A DNA stretch of 64,000 nt from RQOF01 sp964461135 (GTDB lineage Bacteria > Calditrichota > Calditrichia > RBG-13-44-9), in contig CAYWTB010000001.1 of the NCBI GenBank assembly GCA_964461135.1, positions 62,001 to 126,000 on the forward strand, read 5' to 3'. Position 1 is the stretch's first letter; every line of letters begins with the position of its first letter. Made by a program: the position numbers and the translations under genes. Below are positions 43,444-52,417 of this stretch, in pieces. The notes below the pieces were generated by a model that did no database searches, was not told the origin of the DNA, and saw only the letters and a list, made by a program, of their open reading frames with translations.

Positions 43444-44166
43444 ATCAGACCCTCACAGGCAGCACCAGGAATACTTTATCCGGTCAGTACGCCCATTGGT
43501 AACCTGGAGGACATTACCTTTCGGGCAGTAAGACTGTTGAAGGAAGTGGACTTTGTACTTGCGGAAGACACCCGCAGTGCCCTGAGGCTGCTTCGCCACC
43601 TGGAAATCTCTAAGAAAGTCCTCAGCTACTATTCCTATAATGAAAAGAGAAGAATACCGTGGGTTTTAAACGAGCTGAAAGACGGACACAATGTTGCCCT
43701 CATCTCGGAAGCCGGAACACCCCTGATTTCAGATCCCGGGCACAGACTGGTAGCTGCCGCTATTCAAAATGATATTGTAGTAATTCCCATACCCGGCCCC
43801 TCTGCTTTACTGGCCGCACTGGTGGGGTCCGGCCTGCCCACCGGCCGTTTTTTATTTGAAGGATTTCTGCCCCGCAAGAAAGGGCGACAGAAATTACTTC
43901 AGCAATTAGCCTCGGAACCCGGTACTATTATCATATACGAATCTTCCATGAGGATTCAAAAAACTATAGAAGATATTGTAAAAATATTGGGGAATCGTTA
44001 TATTGTGCTCGCCCGGGAGCTCACGAAAACCTATGAAGAATTTATTCGGGATTTTGCGCGGGATATTTTGAAAGAACTTGAGGATCGTAAGCTTAAAGGT
44101 GAGCTTGTTTTACTAATTGCGGGTTCAGATTTTAAATCGGGAATGCTCAATAAAAACGGAAAATAG
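43444..44166 (+). CDS. rsmI: 16S rRNA (cytidine1402-2'-O)-methyltransferase RsmI (apparent ATC start)
   Basis: The reading frame is open from a TAA at 43423-43425 and contains the whole conserved N-terminus: GILYPVSTPIGNLEDITFRA, then LLKEVDFVLAEDTRSALRLL, and later ALISEAGTPLISDPG and PIPGPSALLAALVGSGLP. No ATG, GTG or TTG precedes that core in frame. The first TTG (43537) would cut off about 30 conserved residues. An ATC at 43444 lies 5 bases after GGAAAGGGG, so initiation at ATC is the simplest reading, giving 240 residues. The enzyme methylates the 2'-OH of C1402 using SAM. Confidence 0.88.
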   Translation: MRPSQAAPGILYPVSTPIGNLEDITFRAVRLLKEVDFVLAEDTRSALRLLRHLEISKKVLSYYSYNEKRRIPWVLNELKDGHNVALISEAGTPLISDPGHRLVAAAIQNDIVVIPIPGPSALLAALVGSGLPTGRFLFEGFLPRKKGRQKLLQQLASEPGTIIIYESSMRIQKTIEDIVKILGNRYIVLARELTKTYEEFIRDFARDILKELEDRKLKGELVLLIAGSDFKSGMLNKNGK

Positions 44167-44169
44167 CAT

Positions 44170-44814
44170 ATGGAAAAGAAGGATTTTACCGTTCTTCCGC
44201 GTTCCATCCAGAAATGGTTCATCAATATTCTGGATCCTTTTATTGATATCATCGTCCGCTTTCATGTCCATCCCAATCATTTTACCATCCTGGGACTTTT
44301 CTTCTCCATTATCGGGGCCATTTTTTATGCCAAGCATGATATCCGAATCGGTGGCTTGTTCATCCTTCTGGGAGGTTTAGCTGATGTCATAGATGGAAAA
44401 GTTGCCCGCAAAACAGGACTTTCTTCAAATTTCGGTGCACTTTTCGATTCGAGTCTTGACCGTTATTCCGAGGTATTCATGTTCCTGGGTACGGCCATTT
44501 ATTTCGTACAAAAAGATCATCCCATCACCAGCATTATGGTATTCCTGGCTCTGGGTGGTTCCATGATGGTCAGTTATGTACGCGCCCGTGCCGAAGGTCT
44601 CGGTTATGAATGCAAAGTTGGCATTATGCAGCGTCCGGAAAGAATTGTATACGTCGGATTCAGTTCTATTATTCATCCCTATCTTATGGAAGTGGTCATC
44701 TGGATGATTGCCATACTGGCAAACTTTACCGCTATTCAGCGAATGTACCATGTATGGCTTCTGGAACGGAATGAAAAGCAGATATCAGCAGATCAGGAAA
44801 AAACGAACGTTTAA
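44170..44814 (+). CDS. CDP-alcohol phosphatidyltransferase, probable inositol-lipid synthase
   Basis: This 214-residue membrane enzyme has the catalytic motif D72xxD75G76xxAR, then G89xxxD93xxxD97 (in DVIDGKVAR...NFGALFDSSLDR) and six hydrophobic helices. CDP-alcohol phosphotransferases join a phosphatidyl group from CDP-diacylglycerol to an alcohol. It is followed 130 bases later by inositol-3-phosphate synthase, so phosphatidylinositol-phosphate or phosphatidylinositol synthesis is the likely role, though PgsA-like activity on glycerol-phosphate remains possible. Confidence 0.82.
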   Translation: MEKKDFTVLPRSIQKWFINILDPFIDIIVRFHVHPNHFTILGLFFSIIGAIFYAKHDIRIGGLFILLGGLADVIDGKVARKTGLSSNFGALFDSSLDRYSEVFMFLGTAIYFVQKDHPITSIMVFLALGGSMMVSYVRARAEGLGYECKVGIMQRPERIVYVGFSSIIHPYLMEVVIWMIAILANFTAIQRMYHVWLLERNEKQISADQEKTNV

Positions 44815-44944
44815 AATAATTAATTGCAGTTGAAAACACCTTTTCCGCCAGGCAGTACAATCCTGCAGGAAAGCGTTACTATTTTATTTCTGTTTCTGAA
44901 CGTAATTCATATAAAGGATCTATTAAAGCGTTAAGGAGATAAGT

Positions 44945-46273
44945 ATGCAACAGATGCCACAGGTAGAGATTGCTCCGGCAAAAGGCAAGCTTGGTGTTCT
45001 GACTCCCGGATTGGGGGCGGTATCCACTACATTTATGGCCGGTGTTTTTGCGATCCGCAAAGGTCTGGCAAAACCGATCGGTTCGCTCACCCAGATGGGA
45101 ACCATTCGACTGGGAAAACGCACCGAAAACCGGGTGCCCAAGATAAAAGATTTTGTACCCCTGGCCACCCTGGATGATCTGGTATTCGGCGGATGGGATA
45201 TATTTGAAGATAATGCTTATGAATCTGCACTGAATGCCGGTGTACTGGAAAAGGAATTGCTCAAAAGTGTCCGTCCCGAACTGGAATCAATCAAACCCAT
45301 GAAAGGTGTTTTCAGCAGGGATTATGTGAAAAAACTGGACGGCACCTATATTAAATCAGCCAAGAATAAGTGGGATTATGCCCGGATGCTGATGGAAGAT
45401 ATTCAAAAATTCAAGGAGGAAAACCGGCTGGACCGTATGGTTATTGTATGGTGCGGCAGTACCGAAATTTTTCTGAAACGCGGAGATGTACATCAGAATC
45501 TGGAAAAATTTGAGAAAGGACTTAAGGAAAATCATCCTGAAATTGCTCCCAGCATGATTTATGCCTATGCCGCCTTAAAGCTGGGTATTCCTTATGCCAA
45601 CGGGGCACCGAATCTTTCTCTCGATTATCCGGCCATGTATGAATTGGCGAAACAGACTCATGCACCGATTTCCGGTAAAGATTTTAAGACCGGTCAGACT
45701 CTGATGAAAACCATACTTGCCCCGGGATTCAAAGCCCGGCTTATTGGAGTTAACGGCTGGTTTTCCACTAACATTCTGGGTAACCGGGATGGTGAAGTAC
45801 TGGATGATCCGGAATCTTTTAAGACCAAGGAGGAAAGCAAACTGTCAGTACTCGAACAGATTTTGCAACCCGATTTGTATCCCGAGCTTTATAAAAATCT
45901 ATATCATAAAGTACGAATTAATTATTATCCTCCTCGTGGTGATAACAAAGAAGGCTGGGATAATATTGACATTTTCGGCTGGCTGGGTTACCCCATGCAG
46001 ATCAAGGTCGATTTCCTGTGCCGGGATAGTATTCTGGCAGCACCGATAGTACTGGATCTGGCCCTGTTTATGGATCTGGCTGCCCGGGCGAAATTCAGCG
46101 GTATCCAGGAATGGCTGTCTTTCTACTTCAAAAGCCCGATTCACTTACCTGAACTCTATCCCGAGCATGATCTTTTTATTCAGCTGATGAAACTCAAAAA
46201 CACATTACGGTACATGAAGGGCGAAGAACAGATTACCCACCTTGGCGCCGATTATTATGAATATTACCGTTAA
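44945..46273 (+). CDS. Inositol-3-phosphate synthase
   Basis: This 442-residue protein has an N-terminal NAD-binding region (LGVLTPGLGAVSTTFMAGV, with the GxGxVST-like turn) and the family segments FSTNILGNRDGEVLDD, KLSVLEQIL and a C-terminal DLALFMDLA. It makes 1D-myo-inositol 3-phosphate from glucose 6-phosphate. The strong AAGGAG and a preceding CDP-alcohol phosphotransferase suggest inositol enters phospholipid. This enzyme is uncommon among bacteria but known in several FCB lineages. Confidence 0.9.
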   Translation: MQQMPQVEIAPAKGKLGVLTPGLGAVSTTFMAGVFAIRKGLAKPIGSLTQMGTIRLGKRTENRVPKIKDFVPLATLDDLVFGGWDIFEDNAYESALNAGVLEKELLKSVRPELESIKPMKGVFSRDYVKKLDGTYIKSAKNKWDYARMLMEDIQKFKEENRLDRMVIVWCGSTEIFLKRGDVHQNLEKFEKGLKENHPEIAPSMIYAYAALKLGIPYANGAPNLSLDYPAMYELAKQTHAPISGKDFKTGQTLMKTILAPGFKARLIGVNGWFSTNILGNRDGEVLDDPESFKTKEESKLSVLEQILQPDLYPELYKNLYHKVRINYYPPRGDNKEGWDNIDIFGWLGYPMQIKVDFLCRDSILAAPIVLDLALFMDLAARAKFSGIQEWLSFYFKSPIHLPELYPEHDLFIQLMKLKNTLRYMKGEEQITHLGADYYEYYR

Positions 46274-46414
46274 TCAGTTCCGGGGTAAAAATCCGGCAGG
46301 GTTTTTCCCCTGTTGTTCCTGACAGTTTAATTACATACCCACAACCGATAACAATAACTGTCTTCTTTACCAGCATTATTTTTTCAGTAAGTCAGTCAAA
46401 CCAGACAGAACGGA

Positions 46415-47764
46415 ATGATCTCTAAAAATCCATCGCCATTAAAAGACATCTTAAAAACCTCGGTGCCGGCCGTCCTGGATCTTTCCTCACAAACAATCAC
46501 CTGGCTGGTAGAGGCCATTTTTATAGGCCATTTGTCCGCTGCCGCCCTTGCAGGCATTGGTATTTCCCTGCAGATTGTTCTTCTTACCTTTTCCATTATA
46601 CTTACTTTCGTCATGGGAGCCTCCATTATTATTCTGCGTTATCTGGGCTCCGAAGATTACTGGAATGCCAATCATGTACTGGGCCAGGCTATGATGATGG
46701 GAACCATCATATCGATCATCGTCGGAATCACCTGGTATTTTGCAGGAACTCAGGTAATGCACATCATCAAGGAAGAAGAGCCGGTAGCACAGCAATTCGC
46801 CATCCAGTGGCTTCATACTGCTTCCTTATTTGCCCCCATATTCGTGGTGAACTTTATTGCCCTGGGAATTATGCGCATGGCCGGAGATACCATGATCACC
46901 ATGAGAATTGCACTTATCACCAATCTGATCCACATTATTTTATTACCGCTGTTAGTTTTCGGAAATCTGGGTTTCCCACGACTGGAAGCGAAAGGCGCCG
47001 CCCTGTCAATAGGTATTGCTCATACCCTGTCCTTTATGCTTACCCTTTATTATCTGAGAAGTCGCAAATCCGTACTCTTTCTATCCTTTAAGGAATATGC
47101 CACTCCCAACTTTAAGACCTTCAAGCGACTGTTTAAGCTGGGTTTTCCCACCACGGTAGAACAACTGGTGTGGGCCATCGGTCAGTTGATTCTCAGTTTT
47201 TATGCTGCCAGGCTGGGAATTATTCCTCTGGCGGTTCATCAGGTCTTTCTGCGCATACAATCCGTATTATCCATGGCTTTCCAGGGCTTTGGCCTGGCAT
47301 CCATGACTCTGGTCGGAAAAAATCTGGGAGCGGAAGAGGAAACCCTGGCCCTCAGAACCGGTCGCCTGGCAGGAAGGGTAGCTTTGTTTGTGGCTATTTT
47401 TGTGGCTGCTCTTCTGATAATTTTTTACAAATATATTCTGGCGGCTTTTACCTCTAACGAACAGGTCGTTCTTTACGGTCAGCAGGTCATATACGCCTTT
47501 GCAATCCTGCAACTTCCCAAGGCATTAAACATTGTTTTTTCCGGAAATCTGCGCGGTGGAGCGGATCTGGCCTGGCTGATGTGGCTATCCATTATCAGTG
47601 TGTTTTTGTTCGAAATCATGGGAGCGTATTTTCTTGCCATGACCCTCCACCTGGGATTACTGGGTCTGTGGTCCATCCAGATCGTGGACGAAAGTACCCG
47701 TTTTCTGTTGAATTATTTCAGGTTCAAAGGGAAAAAGTGGAAAATTCTGGATACCACTACCTAG
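46415..47764 (+). CDS. MATE-family multidrug efflux transporter
   Basis: This 449-residue integral membrane protein has about 12 hydrophobic helices and two halves, with repeated PAVLDLSSQTITWLVEAIFIGHLSAAALAGIGI-type (first half) and GFPTTVEQLVWAIGQLIL-type (second half) segments, the MATE signature. It would use a Na+ or H+ gradient to expel cationic compounds. The start lies in a weak site (CGGA). Confidence 0.9.
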   Translation: MISKNPSPLKDILKTSVPAVLDLSSQTITWLVEAIFIGHLSAAALAGIGISLQIVLLTFSIILTFVMGASIIILRYLGSEDYWNANHVLGQAMMMGTIISIIVGITWYFAGTQVMHIIKEEEPVAQQFAIQWLHTASLFAPIFVVNFIALGIMRMAGDTMITMRIALITNLIHIILLPLLVFGNLGFPRLEAKGAALSIGIAHTLSFMLTLYYLRSRKSVLFLSFKEYATPNFKTFKRLFKLGFPTTVEQLVWAIGQLILSFYAARLGIIPLAVHQVFLRIQSVLSMAFQGFGLASMTLVGKNLGAEEETLALRTGRLAGRVALFVAIFVAALLIIFYKYILAAFTSNEQVVLYGQQVIYAFAILQLPKALNIVFSGNLRGGADLAWLMWLSIISVFLFEIMGAYFLAMTLHLGLLGLWSIQIVDESTRFLLNYFRFKGKKWKILDTTT

Positions 47765-47798
47765 CTTGATGGTGATGTCTGTCGTCCCCGCAGAAAAT

Positions 47799-48494
47799 TT
47801 AACGCCACAAATTATATTTCAGGATACACCAGACAGCCTGGACCCCGTCCTTCCAGTTTATTTTTTTCCCTTCTGCATAATTCCGGCCGGAATATGAAAT
47901 GCCTATTTCATATATCCGCCAGTTTCCCCGCGAAACCTTGGCCGTGATTTCAGGTTCAAAACCAAAACGGTTTTGTTCTATACGCACACTATCCAATACT
48001 TCCCTGCGAAACATTTTATAGCAGGTTTCCATATCCGTCAGGTTAAGGTTGGTAAACATATTAGACAACAGGGTAAGCATCTTATTCCCGATATAGTGCC
48101 AGAAATACAGGACACGATGGGGTTCACTTCCTACGAAACGGGAACCATATACTACATCGGCCTTGCCCTCAGTTATCGGTTTCATCAGGTTTTCATACTC
48201 GGAAGGATCATATTCCAGATCTGCATCCTGTACAATCACCACATCCCCGGTAGCATACTGAAATCCGCTTCGAAGTGCTCCACCTTTTCCTATGTTCTTC
48301 TCATGAAATACTATTCGTTCCACCTGCGGTTTTATCTCATTTTCGAGTATCTCCCGGGTACCATCGGTGGAATAATCATCTACGATGATTATTTCCTTCT
48401 CAACTCCTGAAAGTTTGACCTCACGTACACGCCTGATAATTTCGTGAATATAGTTTTTTTCGTTGTAAACCGGAATAACTATTGATAATTTCAT
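47799..48494 (-). CDS. Glycosyltransferase family 2, DPM1-like
   Basis: This 231-residue cytoplasmic enzyme opens MKLSIVIPVYNEKNYIHEII. It shows the first metal/nucleotide Asp pair at VDDYSTDGT and the DAD motif (VQDADLEYDP), then YGSRFVGSEPHR and a C-terminal region with no transmembrane helix. This is the pattern of dolichyl- or polyprenyl-phosphate mannosyl or glucosyl synthases. CAGGAAAA precedes the ATG. Confidence 0.85.
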   Translation of the reverse strand: MKLSIVIPVYNEKNYIHEIIRRVREVKLSGVEKEIIIVDDYSTDGTREILENEIKPQVERIVFHEKNIGKGGALRSGFQYATGDVVIVQDADLEYDPSEYENLMKPITEGKADVVYGSRFVGSEPHRVLYFWHYIGNKMLTLLSNMFTNLNLTDMETCYKMFRREVLDSVRIEQNRFGFEPEITAKVSRGNWRIYEIGISYSGRNYAEGKKINWKDGVQAVWCILKYNLWR

Positions 48495-48551
48495 TTTTCC
48501 TGTGGGTTTGAGTCCATTAGGGTGAACGGTTTAAAGTAATTTTTGATTTTA

Positions 48552-48579
48552 TTGTTCAATTATCCGTTAAAGATATAAA
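48552..48579 (+). promoter_or_regulatory. Promoter of tmk
   Basis: TTGTTC (48552-48557) and TATAAA (48574-48579) are 16 bases apart, with the ATG at 48599 about 20 bases downstream. The gene has no Shine-Dalgarno, so its leader would be very short. Confidence 0.4.
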
Positions 48580-48598
48580 TAAATGGCATGCAAATTAA

Positions 48599-49237
48599 AT
48601 GAAAATTTATAAAAACTTCATTTCCTTCGAAGGGATTGACTATTCAGGTAAAACCACTCAGATTCAATTACTTATTCAGCGTTTAAAAACCTGTGATATA
48701 GAACCTGTCCTGGTAAGAGAGCCCGGCGGGACAATCATATCAGAAAAAATCCGGGACATTCTGTTGAGCACGGTTCATCAGGAAATGAATGAAAAGACCG
48801 AAATGCTGCTTTATGAAGCGGCCCGCGCCCAGCTTGTTCATCAGAAGATTCTGCCAGATCTGGAGAATCATAAGTATGTTATTGCCGACCGGTTTTACGA
48901 TTCCACTACCGCTTATCAGGGATTCGGAAGGCAACTGGATTTAGCGACAGTGCAGACCATTAACAGTTTTGCAACCTCCGCTCTTTCACCATACCGGACA
49001 TTTTTTATTGATATTGATCCGGAATTAGCAGAAGCTCGCGAAAAGTTGCGCGCAGAGGAGCGGGACCGCCTGGAAAAAAGCAGCCATGATTTCTTCCGGC
49101 GCATCCGGGAAGGATTCCTTAACATCTGTGAACATGAACCCCAGCGCTTTATCAGAGTGGATGGAGACCGGGATCCGCAGGTCATCGCACAGGATGTCTG
49201 GAAAACTATAGAATCCATTTGGTTCAGCCGACAATAA
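48599..49237 (+). CDS. tmk: Thymidylate kinase
   Basis: This 212-residue enzyme phosphorylates dTMP to dTDP. SFEGIDYSGKTTQIQLL is the P-loop, VREPGGTIISEKIRDILL and DRFYDSTTAYQGFGRQLD contain the conserved DRY/F-type residues, and the lid region is RAEERDRLEKSSHDFFRRIREGF. The start has no visible Shine-Dalgarno and lies about 20 bases from a promoter. Confidence 0.93.
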   Translation: MKIYKNFISFEGIDYSGKTTQIQLLIQRLKTCDIEPVLVREPGGTIISEKIRDILLSTVHQEMNEKTEMLLYEAARAQLVHQKILPDLENHKYVIADRFYDSTTAYQGFGRQLDLATVQTINSFATSALSPYRTFFIDIDPELAEAREKLRAEERDRLEKSSHDFFRRIREGFLNICEHEPQRFIRVDGDRDPQVIAQDVWKTIESIWFSRQ

Positions 49238-49360
49238 TCACGATAAAGTAATTTCCGGAGTATACGTTTAATCTTGTCGTAATTTAAACGGACTGAAGAA
49301 ACTTTTTTTCATCTCGACAATATACCAATTATTATTGAAGATAAAATCGGAGGTAAGTTC

Positions 49361-51046
49361 ATGTTTCGAAAAAGTCCCTGGCCGCAACTGATGCTCATTC
49401 TTCTCGTCCTGCTGGTCTCTGCCGCTGTGATAAATAACAGTGTTGCCGGAAATGAGCAGATGTACCTCAAGCTGGATAAAGGCTTATTCTATCTCAAACA
49501 GGTTTATGAAACCATCTCACAAAATTATGTTGACCAGGTAGATCCGGAAGGATTAAGCAAATCAGCTATCCATGGAATAGTTGAGGAACTCGATCCGTAC
49601 ACTGTTTTTTTCGAAAAACAGGGGAGTGAAAATCTGGAGATTATTACCAAAGGTAAATACGGTGGGTTGGGAATGGAAATTGCCAGGCAGGAAGATAAAA
49701 TAACCGTCATTTCACCCATTGATGATACCCCCGCCCAACGGGCAGGGATCAGGGCGGGAGATATTATATCCAAAATCGATGATAAATCCACAAGTGACAT
49801 GAGTCTTCAAGAGGCCTCCTCACAATTGAGAGGACAGCCAGGAACAGAAGTGACATTGGAGATCCAGCGTCCGGGATTGGACCAGTCCATCAAACTGACC
49901 CTGACCCGTGAAGACATTGTTATTAAAGACGTATCCTATGCTGATTTCGTTGAACCCGGCACCGCTTTCATCCGCCTGGGTAGTTTTTCGGATAAAGCTG
50001 CCTCTGAGCTTAAACAGGCTATCAGAATTTTGCAGAAAAAGCAGGAAATTCAGAAGGTCATACTGGATCTGCGGGGTAATCCCGGCGGACTGCTGGCTTC
50101 TGCGGTTGAAGTAGCCAACGTATTCGTTCCCAAGGGTGAAGTCATCGTCGAAACCAGGGGTACCCATGAGCGTCAGGCTCAATTCACAACCCCTCTGGAA
50201 GCAGAACTGCCAGGAGTTCCGCTGGCAGTGCTGGTTGACGGCGGGAGCGCCAGTGCCTCCGAAATTGTTGCCGGAGCCATCCAGGATCTGGACCGCGGAG
50301 TGGTCATCGGTTCCAAAACCTTCGGCAAAGGTCTTGTACAGCAGGTCTATCCCGTGGACAAAGTGAATGAGGCATTTCTCAAAATTACCACAGCCAAATA
50401 TTATATTCCATCCGGCCGCTGTATACAGAAAGAAGATTATAAAAAGAATAAAGATGTATTCACAGATTTAAGTGACAGTACGGAATATGATAACCATAAA
50501 AATTATTATACCAAAAACCGCCGGGTTGTTCACGGCGGTGGGGGAATTAAACCCGATATTGAAGTAGAACCCATTAAAACCGACCAGTACTTCCTCTCCC
50601 TCTGGGCCCAGGGATATTTCTTCAGATTTACCGTGGATTACCTGGCAAAGCATCCGGATTTAAAAACATCAAACGGCTTTCAGGTAAACCCCGAGATTAT
50701 GAATGCATTTAATTACTATATCGGGGAGAAGAATCTTTCCTTTGAAATTGAGGGTGAAGCAGAACTCAACCAATTCCTTCAGATAGCCGAGGAAGAAAAC
50801 TATAATGACGATATCGTCGATCTGGCTAAAGTTACCCTGCAGAAACTCCAGGGCATCAAGGAAGGCGAGTTTGAAAAAAACCGTGACCAGATTAAACAAT
50901 CTCTGGAATCGGAATTTGCTGAAAAACTCGGCGGATCATCCGCCCGCATTGCTACTTTGCTCAAGTACGATGAAACCGTTTCACGGGCACTTAACGTTCT
51001 TAAATCCCCGCAGGAATACAAACAGATTCTGGCTGTAAAAGAATAA
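49361..51046 (+). CDS. C-terminal processing peptidase (S41 family)
   Basis: This 561-residue protein has an N-terminal hydrophobic anchor (LMLILLVLLVSAAVI), a PDZ domain (YGGLGMEIARQEDKITVISP...) and an S41 catalytic domain. The nucleophile Ser lies in GGSASASEI and the general base Lys in GSKTFGKGL. It cleaves periplasmic proteins at C-terminal tails, as tail-specific CtpA proteases do. GGAGG precedes the ATG, and a strong terminator follows. Confidence 0.93.
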   Translation: MFRKSPWPQLMLILLVLLVSAAVINNSVAGNEQMYLKLDKGLFYLKQVYETISQNYVDQVDPEGLSKSAIHGIVEELDPYTVFFEKQGSENLEIITKGKYGGLGMEIARQEDKITVISPIDDTPAQRAGIRAGDIISKIDDKSTSDMSLQEASSQLRGQPGTEVTLEIQRPGLDQSIKLTLTREDIVIKDVSYADFVEPGTAFIRLGSFSDKAASELKQAIRILQKKQEIQKVILDLRGNPGGLLASAVEVANVFVPKGEVIVETRGTHERQAQFTTPLEAELPGVPLAVLVDGGSASASEIVAGAIQDLDRGVVIGSKTFGKGLVQQVYPVDKVNEAFLKITTAKYYIPSGRCIQKEDYKKNKDVFTDLSDSTEYDNHKNYYTKNRRVVHGGGGIKPDIEVEPIKTDQYFLSLWAQGYFFRFTVDYLAKHPDLKTSNGFQVNPEIMNAFNYYIGEKNLSFEIEGEAELNQFLQIAEEENYNDDIVDLAKVTLQKLQGIKEGEFEKNRDQIKQSLESEFAEKLGGSSARIATLLKYDETVSRALNVLKSPQEYKQILAVKE

Positions 51047-51055
51047 AAACAGCAA

Positions 51056-51090
51056 GAGGCTGCTGGAATTTCCAGCAGCCTCTTTTTTTT
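51056..51090. terminator. Bidirectional intrinsic terminator between ctpA and the IDH-like gene
   Basis: A long perfect stem (GAGGCTGCTGG/CCAGCAGCCTC) is followed by eight T residues on the plus strand; on the minus strand a partial T-run follows as well. It sits between convergent genes. Confidence 0.9.
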
Positions 51091-51112
51091 GTACCTCTTC
51101 GATATTTATTAT

Positions 51113-52231
51113 TTACAGATGCCGGACCACCTCTTCCGCCACATCCAGAGACGTGCTGTTGCCACCCATATCATAGGTCTTTACTTTTCCATCCCGTATT
51201 ACTTTAGCTATGGCTTTCTCCAGACGCTCCGCCATATTAATTTCCATGAGCCAGTCCAGCATTAATTTAACTGTCAATAGCATGGCCATGGGATTTACTT
51301 TATACTGGCCTGCGTACTTGGGAGCCGAACCGTGGGTGGGTTCAAACACGGCATATTTATCCCCAATGTTGGCACTGCTGGCAAAACCAAGCCCTCCTAT
51401 CAGCTGAGCGGCCAGATCGGAAAGAATATCCCCAAACATATTTTCCGCCACCAGCACATCGTAGTCAAAGGGATTTTTTAATAACCACATGCACTGAGCA
51501 TCGATATTAGTTTCATACATGGGAATGTGGGGATAGTTCTTTGCTACCTCCCTGGCAGTCCGGATCATCAGGCCCCCTGTTTCCCGCAACACATTCGGTT
51601 TATCAACCACGGTTACAGATTTGCGGTTGAATTTTTCAGCATATTCAAACGCCCGGCGAACAATATTATCACATTTCTGCCGGCTCATGATTCGGGTAGA
51701 CAGCGCCAGGTTATCCAGTCCGTATTTCCTGAACTTTTTCATTTTCGGATGATGCGCCTCAAGCACATCAAAAACCGGCCCGGGAATTGGGTGAAATTCC
51801 ACACCGCCATACATTCCTTCCGTATTTTCCCGGAAAATCACCAAATCGATTCCCTCTTTAAAATTCAGTGGATTACCCGGAAAGGCTTTGCACGGACGGA
51901 GGTTGGTATGCAGATCAAATTCCTGCCTTAATCTGACGATAGGACTAAAATACTCATATCCTTTTTCCTGCAATTCAGGAATAATTTCTTTCGCTGCTTC
52001 TCCCTTGGGTTTAGAGGTAATGGCACCAAATAGCGCACAGGTGGTTGTTTTCATCATATCCAGTGTTCGATCCGGAAGAGCATTTCCCTCATTTTTCCAG
52101 AATTCCCATCCGATATCTCCGTGGATATATTCCGCATCCAGTCGCAAAGAATCCAGTACCATTCGGGCAGCTTCCATAACGTCATTCCCAACACCGTCTC
52201 CCGGCAACCAGGCAATCCTGTATTTCGGCAT
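51113..52231 (-). CDS. Isocitrate/isopropylmalate dehydrogenase family enzyme
   Basis: This 372-residue enzyme shares the beta-decarboxylating dehydrogenase fold. LPGDGVGNDVMEAA, LRQEFDLHTNLRPCKAF, FRENTEGMYGG, the Tyr-bearing STRIMSR and HGSAPKYAGQYKVNP are visible. The Lys-Tyr pair in APKYAG hints at NADP use. It is closer to the shorter IDH/IPMDH class than to the E. coli-type Icd at 16744, so the substrate may be isocitrate, isopropylmalate or homoisocitrate. GGAG precedes the ATG. Confidence 0.85.
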   Translation of the reverse strand: MPKYRIAWLPGDGVGNDVMEAARMVLDSLRLDAEYIHGDIGWEFWKNEGNALPDRTLDMMKTTTCALFGAITSKPKGEAAKEIIPELQEKGYEYFSPIVRLRQEFDLHTNLRPCKAFPGNPLNFKEGIDLVIFRENTEGMYGGVEFHPIPGPVFDVLEAHHPKMKKFRKYGLDNLALSTRIMSRQKCDNIVRRAFEYAEKFNRKSVTVVDKPNVLRETGGLMIRTAREVAKNYPHIPMYETNIDAQCMWLLKNPFDYDVLVAENMFGDILSDLAAQLIGGLGFASSANIGDKYAVFEPTHGSAPKYAGQYKVNPMAMLLTVKLMLDWLMEINMAERLEKAIAKVIRDGKVKTYDMGGNSTSLDVAEEVVRHL

Positions 52232-52339
52232 AATCTCTCCTTTGGATTACAGTAACACGCTGTTAATTAAAAAAAGTGCAAATAATTTACATTTTGATTC
52301 CTGCATCTTCAATACATTTTGCAGATAGTTCAAATACCA

Positions 52340-52364
52340 GGGGCACTTTTCATAGAAGTGCCCC
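52340..52364 (-). terminator. Weak hairpin after copA
   Basis: GGGGCACTT/AAGTGCCCC is a 9-bp stem with a 7-base loop. It lacks a convincing T-run on the minus strand, so it may only pause or stabilise transcripts. Confidence 0.4.
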
Positions 52365-52417
52365 AGATGAAGACAGGGAAGAACTGATGGTAAGTTAAAA
52401 AGAGTGGTTTACAGTAT

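Noticed and set aside
46297..46312. CAGGG/CCCTG stem after the inositol synthase gene as a terminator
   Set aside because: Only 5 bp and no following T-run.
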